Source: Candidatus Bathyarchaeota archaeon (GTDB lineage Archaea; Thermoproteota; CALKCG01; B24; DRYS01). From it: a stretch of DNA of 64,000 nucleotides. The DNA lies in NCBI GenBank assembly GCA_018396535.1, contig JAGTQC010000001.1, forward strand, positions 224,827 to 288,826, given 5' to 3'. The translations under genes were made by a program, and so were the position numbers. Under the pieces are notes generated by a model that did not search any database, was not told the origin of the DNA, and worked only from the letters and a program-made list of their open reading frames with translations. Positions 34,221-44,351 of the stretch are shown here, one piece after another; the stretch's first letter is position 1; each line of letters begins with the position of its first letter.

Positions 34221-34469
34221 TTAACTATCTATACCTATAGGTCTATGAATCCTTTTCGCTATCTTAGCTATGAGTATCATAGTAGCTATCAAAGTCATAG
34301 CGAAGAGTAGAAGTGTATACTGGTATTCGAAACGCCATGTCTGAGCTGAGGTATAGAAGTATAGGAGAGTGATAGCTTCTAGGATAAGCCCCCAAACCAG
34401 TATTACCAGTACGGTCTTCTCTATACCGTAGGATCTGGTTAACCTAGCAGGATACTTGTATACCATCAA
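34221..34469 (-). CDS. Small two-helix membrane protein
   Basis: An 82-residue protein with two hydrophobic helices (VLVILVWGLILEAITLLYFY and TLLLFAMTLIATMILIAKI) linked by a short polar loop, and basic ends. No family is recognised. It lies 61 bp upstream of the Opp-type operon on the same strand, so a membrane accessory role is possible but unsupported. Two adjacent ATG codons open the frame. Confidence 0.5.
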   Translation of the reverse strand: MMVYKYPARLTRSYGIEKTVLVILVWGLILEAITLLYFYTSAQTWRFEYQYTLLLFAMTLIATMILIAKIAKRIHRPIGIDS

Positions 34470-34848
34470 CTATGATATAGATTTATAATCTTAAAAATCT
34501 TATAGCTGCTTCATAGCATATACGAGATTATATAAGATTAAAGCTTTATATAATATTAACAACCTTCATACAGTTTATATAAAATATTACTTGTAACATC
34601 CAATTATACCTAGCTAACCCAAATACTTATAGATTAATAAAGTGGAAAATATCTTAACGATATCTAGTATATATTAATTCTCTAATATAGATTAACTAGA
34701 TTTTCATAGTCATCGATATACCTAATAATGTTAATAGGAACGGATACAACCGTATACTCGAATCATGTAATCTAAACTATACCATTGTACTAGAAGTATC
34801 TATGGAAAAACTATGGATAGAAACTATGGAAAAATAGAGGGGGGAGGG
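34470..34848. other. AT-rich intergenic stretch with three TTATATAA copies
   Basis: No gene. TTATATAA occurs at 34528-34535, 34546-34553 and 34575-34582, upstream of the small membrane-protein gene that starts at 34469. Nearer the topoisomerase end, ACTATGGA is repeated twice (about 34809 and 34825). The block lies between the end of the topoisomerase gene and the start of the next, so it serves as terminator and promoter area. An origin cannot be excluded but has no other support. Confidence 0.45.
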
Positions 34849-36513
34849 CTAACCGTTTATACCCCTCAATCTAGCTGATATTTTATCGAATAGCTCCTCG
34901 TATATCTTTAAAGCTTCTCCTAAAGCCTCCTCCATACCCCTCCTACCTAGCTCTACATCTATCATAAGCTGCTCTACATATCTTCTAGTATCTGGTGTAA
35001 CAAGCCTCTCATCTACACTTCTCAGAAGGTTTATCAACGATTCCCCTAGATTACTTAGATAGAAGGATCTACCCTTCTTCATAGCATACCCCCTCTCAAC
35101 TATTATCTGCGGATAATCTGCTCTAGTAGCATCAGTTCCTATGGAATGCTTCTCTAGAAGCTTTAATAACTCTGATTCTGTTAAACGTGGTGGAGGCTTA
35201 GTCTTCCTCTCCCTTATATCAACCCCTACTATAGGATATCTAGATCCGATCTTAAACTCCGGTATCTTTAGGAGATCTCTAGGCTTAAAATATGGGAATA
35301 CCCTGTAGAAGCCTTCATCCACCATGTATCTACCCGTAGCATTCAATAATACCCCTCCTACATCTACACATACCCTCCACCTCTTCATATATGCATCCCT
35401 ACATACTACGTTAGCTAGATACCTCCTAGCTATATACTCCCATACGATACTCTTAGAATCTCTCCAAGGATAGTACGCTGTAGGATGTATAGGTGGATGA
35501 GCCCCATCATTCCTATCTCCATCCCTAGGATCGAAGTAGCTCATATCTATATATATGGATAGGGGGGTAGATGATAACATGGATAGAATAGATCTATGAT
35601 CAACCGTTAACCACATATTAGTCTCGGTTCTAGGATAGCTTATATATCCATCCCCATACAACGCTTCCGCTATAGCCATAATCTTAGAAGCAGAGAAGCC
35701 TGTAATCCTAGATAGCTCCTGTAGCATAGTATCTGTATCTGTAGGTAGGGGTTTACGTTCAACCTCGTCTCTAAGCTGGAAATCCTTAACGTATGCATAC
35801 CTACAATCCCTTATAGAAGCGTATAGTATACTAGCTTTAACCCGATCCTTTATAGGATCTGATGAAAACTCTATTTTAACCCCACCAAAATCTACGATAA
35901 CTATCAAAGTATAGTACTTCTCAGGTTTAAACCCCCTAATCTCCATCTCCTTCTGATATACAAACCATAGTGTAGGGATCTGACATGAACCCCATGAAAC
36001 TAGGCTACTACTATCGAACCTACCTGAAAGCGTTAATAGCCTAGTATAAGCTGCACCTGTTACTAGATCGAATTTATGACGTAGTAGAGCTTTCCAAACC
36101 CATCTCCACTTAAGATCTGGTTCTAGATTCATCCATGCACGTCTAAGCTCGCTTATCGTCGTAGCATTAAACCTCATCCTACGATAACCAGGTGTAAACC
36201 CTAACCTATCCCTAGCTATCAATAGTACTTCGTACGCTATTAACTCACCTTCAGGATCGTTATCCGTAGCTAATACGAGTATATCGCTATCCTTAAGAAA
36301 GGATACTAGCCTCCTATAGGATTCGTAATCTCTAACAACCCATTCGATAGGAGCTTTGAAAAGCTCACGTGGATCTATACTCCTCCATCTAGAATAGCTT
36401 TCAGGAAAATCTAGCTCTAGTATATGCCCCTTCAAAGCTATAGTATCTGGTGGAGGCTTAATAGCTGATCTAATATTCCTAGCTACCGAAGGCTTCTCGG
36501 CTACTACAAGCAT
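34849..36513 (-). CDS. DNA topoisomerase type IA (short form)
   Basis: A 554-residue type IA topoisomerase. The TOPRIM domain begins at VAEKPSV (E6) and has D84-N-D86 in LATDNDPEGE. The catalytic Tyr293 lies in ISYPRTETNMW, and later HPPIHPTAYYP and HSIGTDATRADYPQIIVERGY complete the core. The protein ends right after the core, so the C-terminal zinc-finger domains of TopA and the helicase domain of reverse gyrase are absent. It should relax negative supercoils or act like topoisomerase III with a RecQ-type helicase. The ATG at 36513 opens the gene. Confidence 0.9.
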   Translation of the reverse strand: MLVVAEKPSVARNIRSAIKPPPDTIALKGHILELDFPESYSRWRSIDPRELFKAPIEWVVRDYESYRRLVSFLKDSDILVLATDNDPEGELIAYEVLLIARDRLGFTPGYRRMRFNATTISELRRAWMNLEPDLKWRWVWKALLRHKFDLVTGAAYTRLLTLSGRFDSSSLVSWGSCQIPTLWFVYQKEMEIRGFKPEKYYTLIVIVDFGGVKIEFSSDPIKDRVKASILYASIRDCRYAYVKDFQLRDEVERKPLPTDTDTMLQELSRITGFSASKIMAIAEALYGDGYISYPRTETNMWLTVDHRSILSMLSSTPLSIYIDMSYFDPRDGDRNDGAHPPIHPTAYYPWRDSKSIVWEYIARRYLANVVCRDAYMKRWRVCVDVGGVLLNATGRYMVDEGFYRVFPYFKPRDLLKIPEFKIGSRYPIVGVDIRERKTKPPPRLTESELLKLLEKHSIGTDATRADYPQIIVERGYAMKKGRSFYLSNLGESLINLLRSVDERLVTPDTRRYVEQLMIDVELGRRGMEEALGEALKIYEELFDKISARLRGING

Positions 36514-36576
36514 ATAACTTTACACCGGTAGTAACCGATAGGAAGTATTTATAAATATTGCCATGTTAAGGCTATG

Positions 36577-37452
36577 TTAGTACTGTCCTAGAGAGCCATC
36601 CCTCCTAGCAGAATCGTATCCTATCTTGAACACGTATAGAGCGATAGGTGTCGCTATTAGTATGAATATAGATAGGTATAGTATATTCGATAATACTACT
36701 GGTGATGATAGATCTTCAGCTGATTGTAGACATCTCCTTATACCATCTAGGGAATACGTTAATGGGAATGCCTTACCAAGCCATTCCAGATACCATGGTA
36801 GAAGCTTCAAGGGATAGAATACTCCTGATACAAGCTGGCTAAGCCATGAAAACGCCCATGTTACAGGACTACCCTGCTTAACCTTCATTATAACACCCGT
36901 ACTTAGTATACCTATATCCATATGGCTCGCTATCAATAGCATCGTCAATATAATAACCGATATTATAGATGATAGAGTCGTATAGAATTCTGCTCCTAGT
37001 AGCATACCTATCAATAGGGACATTAACAGTAGTGTAGACGATACTATGAAAGAAAAGCATACCTCACCTAGTAGGAATATCTTAAAATCCGTAGCCGTCG
37101 ATAGTATAGTTTCTAGAGTACCATTCCATTGTTCATCCCTTATACTCTCGTTTATAGTTTGAACTGCGAAGTGTACATAGTGTTGGAACGATATACCTAT
37201 TAACGCGAATGTAAAGTATCCTCCAACACTATATCCAGCATCCTGTACATGTTGAGATGTGGTTATGAAGGAGAATAGATAGTATGTGACTATGAAGATT
37301 ACAACACCTACGATATCTAATATAAGCCAGAACTTATATGTCCACCATACCTTGAAATCCCTAACTATGAACGATAAGATTATACGATATGTAGAAGTTC
37401 TCCTTCTAGGAATATCTTCAGATAATATATGGATAAGCTTCTCTATATTCAT
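36577..37452 (-). CDS. ABC-2 type transporter permease (second)
   Basis: A 291-residue permease with about six helices, an N-terminal cytosolic tail and a central region DEQWNGTLETILSTATDFKI, the conserved cytoplasmic loop of ABC-2 exporters. It closely matches the preceding 293-residue permease gene in length and order of motifs, so the two arose by duplication. The ATPase is two genes upstream. Substrate and direction are unknown; such systems export lipids, polysaccharides or drugs. Confidence 0.85.
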   Translation of the reverse strand: MNIEKLIHILSEDIPRRRTSTYRIILSFIVRDFKVWWTYKFWLILDIVGVVIFIVTYYLFSFITTSQHVQDAGYSVGGYFTFALIGISFQHYVHFAVQTINESIRDEQWNGTLETILSTATDFKIFLLGEVCFSFIVSSTLLLMSLLIGMLLGAEFYTTLSSIISVIILTMLLIASHMDIGILSTGVIMKVKQGSPVTWAFSWLSQLVSGVFYPLKLLPWYLEWLGKAFPLTYSLDGIRRCLQSAEDLSSPVVLSNILYLSIFILIATPIALYVFKIGYDSARRDGSLGQY

Positions 37453-37463
37453 AATCTAACCCC

Positions 37464-38345
37464 CTAGTATGTTGAAACAGTTCCTTCATATCTTATACGA
37501 TTCAAACCCCATCTGAAAACCCTTAATCCTATAGGTATGAAAACAAATGCGTAGACTATTAGAATGAATATATTCCACGATACCTGTGGTGATAATATAG
37601 TCGCACCTGTAAGCATTATCTTACGGCAAGCATCTAAAGCATATGTATACGGCATAAGCCATGCTAGAAAGTATAATACCGGTATATCTTCTAGATACTT
37701 TAACGGGAATAATACTCCTCCTAGGAATTCTGTTATCGTAGCGAATAGGAATGTTAAGGGATCCCCCTTCTTATATACTAGTATTAAACCTGCAGCTATT
37801 ATACCTATACCGATATAGCTTACTATCATCAATATTATAACCGCTATGAATGATACCATCGTCTCCAAGCTTATAAATAGCTGCGCTTTTAAAATATAGA
37901 TACCTACTATCAATACTCCAGTCATGAAGTAACCACTAACTAGGAACCCTCTTAGAGATTGACCTATTATATACGCTTTCATATCTATAAGCGATGATAC
38001 TATAGGTTCTAGCGTTCCTTCGCGTATCTCGTGTTGTAGTGCATGACTAAGCCTACTTATACACATCCATAGATAGTTAGCTGTAGCTACACCTATTAAC
38101 GCGAATGACAGCCAGTTTACACCTTCATACCCAGCTAGAGCCATCCTCCTAGCATCCACTTGCAAACCCATAAAGGAGTACATAGCTATAGATGCTACCG
38201 TACTTATAGTCTCCATAACAACCCATGTCCTATAGGATAGGAATATTTTGAAGTTAGCCCAGAATACAGCCCATACATGGATAAAACCAGATGATACTCT
38301 AGGTCTATCCTCTCTTAGAAGCTCCACTATATCCTCTACTTTCAA
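37464..38345 (-). CDS. ABC-2 type transporter permease (first)
   Basis: A 293-residue ABC-2 permease with six predicted helices. Its cytosolic loop reads HEIREGTLEPIVSSLIDMKAY, and the C-terminal region has GGVLFPLKYLEDIP, the same PLK segment as its paralogue. It overlaps the ATPase gene stop by 4 bp (ATGA), which couples their translation. The second permease gene follows 11 bp downstream. The two probably form a heterodimeric pore. Confidence 0.87.
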   Translation of the reverse strand: MKVEDIVELLREDRPRVSSGFIHVWAVFWANFKIFLSYRTWVVMETISTVASIAMYSFMGLQVDARRMALAGYEGVNWLSFALIGVATANYLWMCISRLSHALQHEIREGTLEPIVSSLIDMKAYIIGQSLRGFLVSGYFMTGVLIVGIYILKAQLFISLETMVSFIAVIILMIVSYIGIGIIAAGLILVYKKGDPLTFLFATITEFLGGVLFPLKYLEDIPVLYFLAWLMPYTYALDACRKIMLTGATILSPQVSWNIFILIVYAFVFIPIGLRVFRWGLNRIRYEGTVSTY

Positions 38346-39337
38346 ACAGCTCCCTCCCTAGCGAGTTTAACAAATATATCTTCTAAACTAGGTTCAGATC
38401 TACGTATAGATGATAGCTTAAACCCATAGCTATACAATCTATCAGCTATGATATGAATAGCTTCATATTCATCATCTACTTGTAATCTTACGCTTATAGC
38501 TATAGGATCATTCTTAACCTCTACTATCCTATTAACAACATCTATACTAGATAGTACGGATCTAAGTCTATCTATGTTATCTACATTTCTAACCTCGACT
38601 TCTACAGCACGTATATCCCTAAGCATATCCCTTAATACAGATGGATGAGCATCCACTATTATACGCCCATTCTTCATTATAGCTATCCTTTCACATAGTT
38701 GCTCAACCTCAAACATATTATGACTAGTAAATACTATCGTCTTACCAAGCTCCTTATTCAAAGCCTTCAATAAATTCCTAGTCTCGACTGCACTCACAGT
38801 ATCTAAACCTATAGTCGGCTCATCCATCAATAGTATAGGAGGATTATGTAGTAGAGCTCTAGCAAGCATAACCCTAACCTTCATACCTGTCGAATAATCC
38901 TTAACAAGCTTCTTTCTATCCTTCGTTAAATCGAAGAATTCTAGGAGAGCATCTATCCTCTTCTCAGCTACATCTTTAGGAACATTCTGTAGGTATGCGT
39001 AGAATCTAAGGTTATCCTCCGCATTCAGCCTCCAATACAGTGAACGACCACCAGTCTCCCCGTGGAACCATCCTATAGAACTTCTAACCTTAACAGATTC
39101 ACGTATAATATCATATCCATTAACCTTAGCAGTACCCTCAGTCGGTAGTATTATCGTACATAGCATCTTTATCAGCGTAGTCTTACCTGCACCGTTAGGA
39201 CCTAGGAGACCGAAGAATTCCCCCTTCTTAACCTTGATATTTACATGATCCACAGCTCTAACTATACGTTTAATACCATCTTCCTTACTCTCGAATATCT
39301 TAGTCAAATCGATTGTCTCTACGGCGTAATCCACCAT
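38342..39337 (-). CDS. ABC-2 transporter ATPase
   Basis: A 331-residue ABC ATPase with Walker A GPNGAGKTT, signature YSTGMKVRV, Walker B DEPTIGLD and H-loop TSHNM. The remaining 100 residues form a DrrA-like C-terminal domain (VEVEVRNVDNIDRLRSVLSS). It drives the two permeases that follow. The start is an ATG at 39337, divergent from ThiI across 143 bp. Confidence 0.9.
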   Translation of the reverse strand: MVDYAVETIDLTKIFESKEDGIKRIVRAVDHVNIKVKKGEFFGLLGPNGAGKTTLIKMLCTIILPTEGTAKVNGYDIIRESVKVRSSIGWFHGETGGRSLYWRLNAEDNLRFYAYLQNVPKDVAEKRIDALLEFFDLTKDRKKLVKDYSTGMKVRVMLARALLHNPPILLMDEPTIGLDTVSAVETRNLLKALNKELGKTIVFTSHNMFEVEQLCERIAIMKNGRIIVDAHPSVLRDMLRDIRAVEVEVRNVDNIDRLRSVLSSIDVVNRIVEVKNDPIAISVRLQVDDEYEAIHIIADRLYSYGFKLSSIRRSEPSLEDIFVKLAREGAV

Positions 39338-39480
39338 ATGATACTACAGCTCCTCCGAGCGAGTAGCTAATCTAGATTATTTTAGAGGATGAATCGTCTA
39401 GGTAATAACGATTTCGCATAGATTTATGAGTGGATGAAAACTTATGATAAACTATAGCACCATAATAATTGTAGAGTAGA

Positions 39481-40680
39481 TTGAATCGTATAAACGGAGA
39501 TAGCTTTTGGAGTGGTATACTAGCAGCTTATAGTGAGATAGCTCTCAAATCTGATAGAGTTAGAGTGAAGTTTGTATCTAAACTTAAGAGTAATATCATC
39601 GAAGCATTTAAATCTAGAGGCTTACATACTAGAGTACGGCATCGATGGTCTCGTATACTTATAGATTGCAACAATGATATTGATCTATCTTGTAGAATAG
39701 CTTCTAGGATATTCGGTTTAAAGTATATAGCACCATATAGATATGTAGATTTAGAGGAACTAGAATCGTTCATGAAGACTTATTCACCTAGACTACTAAA
39801 GGGGGTTGAGAGCTTCGCTATCAGAGTTAGACGTACTGGTACCCATAGCTTTACTAGTAAGGATCTAGAAAGACGTGTAGGCAGTATAGTTAAAGCATCT
39901 TCGAATCTTAGAGTCGATCTAGATAATCCTGATAGGACGATATACATAGAAGTCCACGATAATGAATGCTACATATACACAAATAGGATTGAAGCTCCTG
40001 GCGGGCTACCCTTAGGTACATCTAGTCGCGTAGTATCTCTAGTATCTGGTGGTATAGATTCACCTGTAGCTACATGGCTCATTATGAAACGTGGATGCCC
40101 TGTAACTATGCTATTCGCACATTCCCCGGTAGGAGGAGATGAATCAGATCTTAAGAGGTTTCTAGCTGTAGCTAGGATACTTAGAGAATGGCATATAGGG
40201 GAGGAGATCCGAGCGTACTCCTATATTCATAGCAAGGCTTTGAAGGAGATATGTAAAGTTGCTGATAGTTATACATGTGTACTATGCCGTAGGATGATGT
40301 ATAGAGTAGCATGTAGAGTAGCTGAGATCGAGGGAGCTAAAGCTATAGTTACAGGTGAGAATCTAGCGCAAGTTGCATCTCAAACCTTAGATAATCTATA
40401 CGTAGTAGACGAAGCATCGAATCTACCAGTTCTCAGACCTCTCATAGGATTAGAAAAAGAGGATTCTGTGAATATAGCGCGTATGATAGGAACATATGAA
40501 GCATCGATTACAGCCGTATCATCAGGATGTAGATCTATAAAGGGTTGCTGGGCTAGGCCTAGGAAGCCTACAACTAGAGCTATACTAGATAGAGTTAGGG
40601 AGATGGAGTCTATGATAGATGTGGATAAACTTGTAGATGAAGCTATATCTAGCTTAAAGGATTTATCAAACTTACTATAG
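39481..40680 (+). CDS. thiI: tRNA 4-thiouridine synthase ThiI
   Basis: A 399-residue THUMP-PP-loop protein. An NFLD-like start (AAYSEIALKSDRVR) is followed by a THUMP domain and the adenylation domain with SGGIDSPVATW. Cys residues in CVLCRRMMYRVACR and SGCRSIKGCW near the end are typical, but the C-terminal rhodanese domain of bacterial ThiI is absent, as in most archaea. It makes 4-thiouridine at tRNA position 8 and may supply sulfur to thiamine. The start is a TTG at 39481. It is convergent with the AbrB-PhoU gene, with 4 bp between stops. Confidence 0.92.
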   Translation: MNRINGDSFWSGILAAYSEIALKSDRVRVKFVSKLKSNIIEAFKSRGLHTRVRHRWSRILIDCNNDIDLSCRIASRIFGLKYIAPYRYVDLEELESFMKTYSPRLLKGVESFAIRVRRTGTHSFTSKDLERRVGSIVKASSNLRVDLDNPDRTIYIEVHDNECYIYTNRIEAPGGLPLGTSSRVVSLVSGGIDSPVATWLIMKRGCPVTMLFAHSPVGGDESDLKRFLAVARILREWHIGEEIRAYSYIHSKALKEICKVADSYTCVLCRRMMYRVACRVAEIEGAKAIVTGENLAQVASQTLDNLYVVDEASNLPVLRPLIGLEKEDSVNIARMIGTYEASITAVSSGCRSIKGCWARPRKPTTRAILDRVREMESMIDVDKLVDEAISSLKDLSNLL

Positions 40681-40684
40681 CTCT

Positions 40685-41647
40685 TCATCTAGGAGTTGTT
40701 AGATCAGCTATATCTATATAGCTTCTAGCTATTTCCTCGATTATCGATGCTATTTCTAAACTTATACTTTTAACTTTGGAATCTGAATATTTAGATGATA
40801 ATCTTCTAAAATCTTCTATGAAACGCTTACCTTCCTTTAATAGCTTCTCGAATTTATCCATATAGTTAAGATCCCCTTCCATGAACATCTTTAGAGATGT
40901 ATCTCTAACAGATGATAGATACTCCATTATACGTTCTAATTCTGATAACAGATCTCTAGGTATATCTCCGGCTTCTAATAGGATGTACGCTAGCTTTGTA
41001 AGTCTATCAGCTATATTCTCTAATAGTAATCCTGCTACACGTAGATCTAACCTCCTACTGAAGGGTATAGTAGCATCGCCTGTATTCATTGGACTTCTGA
41101 GGAGCCTAACTAGTAGGAAGTATAGTCTATCTATCTCATCATCCCTATCTGTTAAACTATACATCTTGGATAGATCCTCTGATAGTGTATGAGCTATATC
41201 CTCGTGAAGCGTGTATACTAGGAATCTAAGTCTATCGAAGGTTCTCTCCACATCCAGCTTCTCAGGATCGACTATACATTGGAATGTTATACTAGAATTA
41301 TCCTCACCTACAACTTCTAACCCTATGAGTTTTCTACAAACATTCTTGATAACCCTTCTACCATCAGGATCGAATCCTTCGGTACATACAACCTTTATGA
41401 TATCATAGCCTAGTAGATAGCTTGCTACGATCTCTTTAACAGTTAGATCCTCGTATCCACGTCTAACTCTAACTTCTTTCTCATACATAGCTTGAAGCTT
41501 AGGGGGTTTTATTAGAAGGGATGAACCTCCATCGATTAATAGGAGTTTAGAACCCTTATTCAAGCCTATACGTTCAACCCATTCTCTAGGTAGACTGATA
41601 GTGAAAGTACCTCTACCAACTTCTTGAACGACTCTAATCCACATCAT
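40685..41647 (-). CDS. AbrB-type DNA-binding and PhoU-like regulator
   Basis: A 320-residue protein with an N-terminal SpoVT/AbrB-like beta swap domain (VGRGTFTISLPREWVERIGL, residues 10-29) followed by a helical PhoU-like domain of about 200 residues rich in Asp/Glu. This fusion is known in archaea as a putative phosphate-response regulator. It lies 31 bp downstream of the GH38 gene on the same strand, so it may be read from that transcript. DNA targets are unknown. Confidence 0.8.
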   Translation of the reverse strand: MMWIRVVQEVGRGTFTISLPREWVERIGLNKGSKLLLIDGGSSLLIKPPKLQAMYEKEVRVRRGYEDLTVKEIVASYLLGYDIIKVVCTEGFDPDGRRVIKNVCRKLIGLEVVGEDNSSITFQCIVDPEKLDVERTFDRLRFLVYTLHEDIAHTLSEDLSKMYSLTDRDDEIDRLYFLLVRLLRSPMNTGDATIPFSRRLDLRVAGLLLENIADRLTKLAYILLEAGDIPRDLLSELERIMEYLSSVRDTSLKMFMEGDLNYMDKFEKLLKEGKRFIEDFRRLSSKYSDSKVKSISLEIASIIEEIARSYIDIADLTTPR

Positions 41648-41678
41648 AATTAAGATATGATAACGCCTAGTATATATG

Positions 41679-44195
41679 TTAAAGCTTCAATCTTAACGTC
41701 TTAATCTCGAACGGATTCATAGGTATTCTTAAAATTTTACCATCGATTCTATACCTCCTAGGCTCTACATATCGATCCCATTCTACCATATCCGTTTCGT
41801 GTACATCTCTAGGTTCGAACCATAGATTCAACGTAGCTTCACATACCCTACCCTCGGATTCGAATAACCTTACTATTATATCGCCGTTATCCTCAGATCT
41901 CTTCACAGCTGTTACAACAACATTACTAGGATAAACCTCCATGAAACAGTATTTAGACGGTAAGTCACCGATACTCTTCTCGATAATTAACGGTATAAGA
42001 GGATTGTTAAACTCCATACCTAATCTTGTAGGATTTAAAGCTCTCCATCCGCCTCTATGAGGATATAAAGCGTACCTAAGCCTATGTTCACCAACCCATG
42101 GCTTAGATGATCTATCTGTCCAATCAAGTGGGAAAAGTGGTCTAGCTCTATTAGCAGCTCTAAGGAAGCTTATCCATATGGTTCCACCATCATAAGAGAA
42201 TCCATATCTACCATCGTTAACTATAGTAAAGCCTATAACTCCATCTGGATCTGATAAATCAACCCATGTATGTGCTGAAACTTCGAATTTAAGCATATCA
42301 GCATCCTCCCAACCTCTAGGTGGAAATTCTAGATTTACACCTGGATTCTCCCTGAATACATGGGTATACCTCTGTATGACACCGTATGCTATCTCATAGG
42401 TAGCATATGGAGCTTTAAAGCTTGGTGAGAATCCTATCTTAGCAAACCTATACTCTTCATCCCAGTATGCTCTAATTTCAAAATCAACCCTTTGAGTATA
42501 GGCGTACAGCGATACATACAGCGTGAACAATGATCTACCGAAGGATTTACGTATCCTAACTCTAGCTCTAACAGGACCAGATTCTATAATTTCGATAGAT
42601 AGCAATCTAGGCTTATCACTCGAGCCAAGGTATATATTCCATGCAGGTTCTCCTAGAGGAGCATTTGGAGGCTTATCTACGAACAGCTCTAGGAAATTCC
42701 CACCTTTAGATCTATCTATAAGCTCTAATCCATTAATCTTATCGTATATACTAGATACACAGCCTGTATATGGGTCAACGACTACCTTTATGAAGCTATT
42801 CTCCATAGTGAAACCTTCAATCTTCAGATCCGTATCCATGTATGCATCTATAAAATCAATTATATCATAAACTCTATATCCTAAGCCAGGTACACCTCTA
42901 GCTATGAACATTAATCTTCCACTCTCTACATCACGCTGTATAGGTACGAGATTCCCATCTGAATCTACTATCGAAACATCATCTAAACCATCAACTTCGA
43001 CTATATCCGTCCTAGGCCATGGTAAAGGATTGAATACTATCAAAGGCTTTCTAGCTTTAGACGTATCTATCCTTGATGCTATATTGTTTAAAGCTTTAGA
43101 TAATAGGCATGAACCTCTACGCATTATATGCATATAATCAAGTACCCCATCTTGATAAGCCTGCTCTATAGATGTACCATCTAGATTATCGTGAACCTGG
43201 TTTAACAATAATAGCTCCCATAGATTCCTAATATCATCATATGGATAGCTATATCCAAGGGTATAGGCTATAGACGAGAATTTCTCCAGATTTAATAGTA
43301 GATTCTCGCATCTTCTATTCCATACCTTAACTATAGCTTCAGTTGTATAAGTACCCCTATGGGTTTTAACGTAAAGCTCATCATTTACTATAGGTATGGA
43401 GACCCCTCTAGATACGATACGCTCTAACTCATCAAAGAAATCTTCAGCTTTAGAGAATTTTAAATCGAAAACCCTCCTTCTAGATATATCTAGAACTTTA
43501 ACTACCATATCCTCTGCAGGTCCTCCACCATGATCGCCACGACCATACACATACATAATTATATCAAGCCCATGTTTAGACTTCATAACATCTAGATAAT
43601 TCGATATTTTAGATTCGCTTACATCCTCGTTATAACTTCCAATCGTATGGTATGCTAAAACAACGCTACCATCTGGAGATCTCCACCAGAATACGTGATA
43701 TGGGAATGGTATTGGAGGATTATTCCTTTCAACCTGCCATTTAAGCTTATGAGTCATGAAAAATCTTAAACCCGATTTCCTCAATATCTGTGGTAGAGTC
43801 CAAGGAAATCCGAAGCTATCTGGAAGCCATGCTATAGATACATCAATACCGAACCTATCCATGAAATATCTTTTACCATATAGATATTGCCTAACCAGAG
43901 ATTCACCAGATACTAGGAGGGGGCTATACTCATCCCATGAGCCGCCTACAATCTCCCATAAACCACGCTTAACAAGATCTTTTATCCTATCAAAAAGTTC
44001 GGGATAATACTCCTCAACCCACTTATAAATTTGAGCAGTACTCTGACTAAATACTATACCATACCTTTCAGCCAGATCTATCACACTTCGGAATGTTCTA
44101 GGTATTATATCAAGGATGGTTTCTGCTCTAGTCCAAAGCCAAGATAAATCTATATGAGCATGACCAACCATGAACACCCTGCCCTTCAAAGCCAT
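41679..44195 (-). CDS. Alpha-mannosidase, glycoside hydrolase family 38
   Basis: An 838-residue GH38 enzyme with no signal peptide, so probably cytosolic. The zinc ligands H14 and D16 lie in GHAHIDLSWLW, the nucleophile D126 in WLPDSFGFPWTLPQ, and a further His in NQVHDNLDGTSIEQAY. The N-terminal alpha/beta barrel, middle helix bundle and C-terminal beta-sandwich domains are all present. It removes alpha-linked mannose from glycans or mannosylglycerate-like compounds. Its start ATG at 44195 is 156 bp downstream of an OPT-like transporter gene, suggesting uptake and breakdown of the same compound (inferred). Confidence 0.92.
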   Translation of the reverse strand: MALKGRVFMVGHAHIDLSWLWTRAETILDIIPRTFRSVIDLAERYGIVFSQSTAQIYKWVEEYYPELFDRIKDLVKRGLWEIVGGSWDEYSPLLVSGESLVRQYLYGKRYFMDRFGIDVSIAWLPDSFGFPWTLPQILRKSGLRFFMTHKLKWQVERNNPPIPFPYHVFWWRSPDGSVVLAYHTIGSYNEDVSESKISNYLDVMKSKHGLDIIMYVYGRGDHGGGPAEDMVVKVLDISRRRVFDLKFSKAEDFFDELERIVSRGVSIPIVNDELYVKTHRGTYTTEAIVKVWNRRCENLLLNLEKFSSIAYTLGYSYPYDDIRNLWELLLLNQVHDNLDGTSIEQAYQDGVLDYMHIMRRGSCLLSKALNNIASRIDTSKARKPLIVFNPLPWPRTDIVEVDGLDDVSIVDSDGNLVPIQRDVESGRLMFIARGVPGLGYRVYDIIDFIDAYMDTDLKIEGFTMENSFIKVVVDPYTGCVSSIYDKINGLELIDRSKGGNFLELFVDKPPNAPLGEPAWNIYLGSSDKPRLLSIEIIESGPVRARVRIRKSFGRSLFTLYVSLYAYTQRVDFEIRAYWDEEYRFAKIGFSPSFKAPYATYEIAYGVIQRYTHVFRENPGVNLEFPPRGWEDADMLKFEVSAHTWVDLSDPDGVIGFTIVNDGRYGFSYDGGTIWISFLRAANRARPLFPLDWTDRSSKPWVGEHRLRYALYPHRGGWRALNPTRLGMEFNNPLIPLIIEKSIGDLPSKYCFMEVYPSNVVVTAVKRSEDNGDIIVRLFESEGRVCEATLNLWFEPRDVHETDMVEWDRYVEPRRYRIDGKILRIPMNPFEIKTLRLKL

Positions 44196-44351
44196 CTATA
44201 CCTCTGAAATTGGGTTAGGTTAATTGGAATATTGAAATAGGCAACTAGATAATACTAACCTACATAACATATCTATAACTGTTAGGTTTAACATAACCCC
44301 TTATTCTACTGAAGTATAAAGAGAAAAAGATGGAGAGATATGGATGGAATT

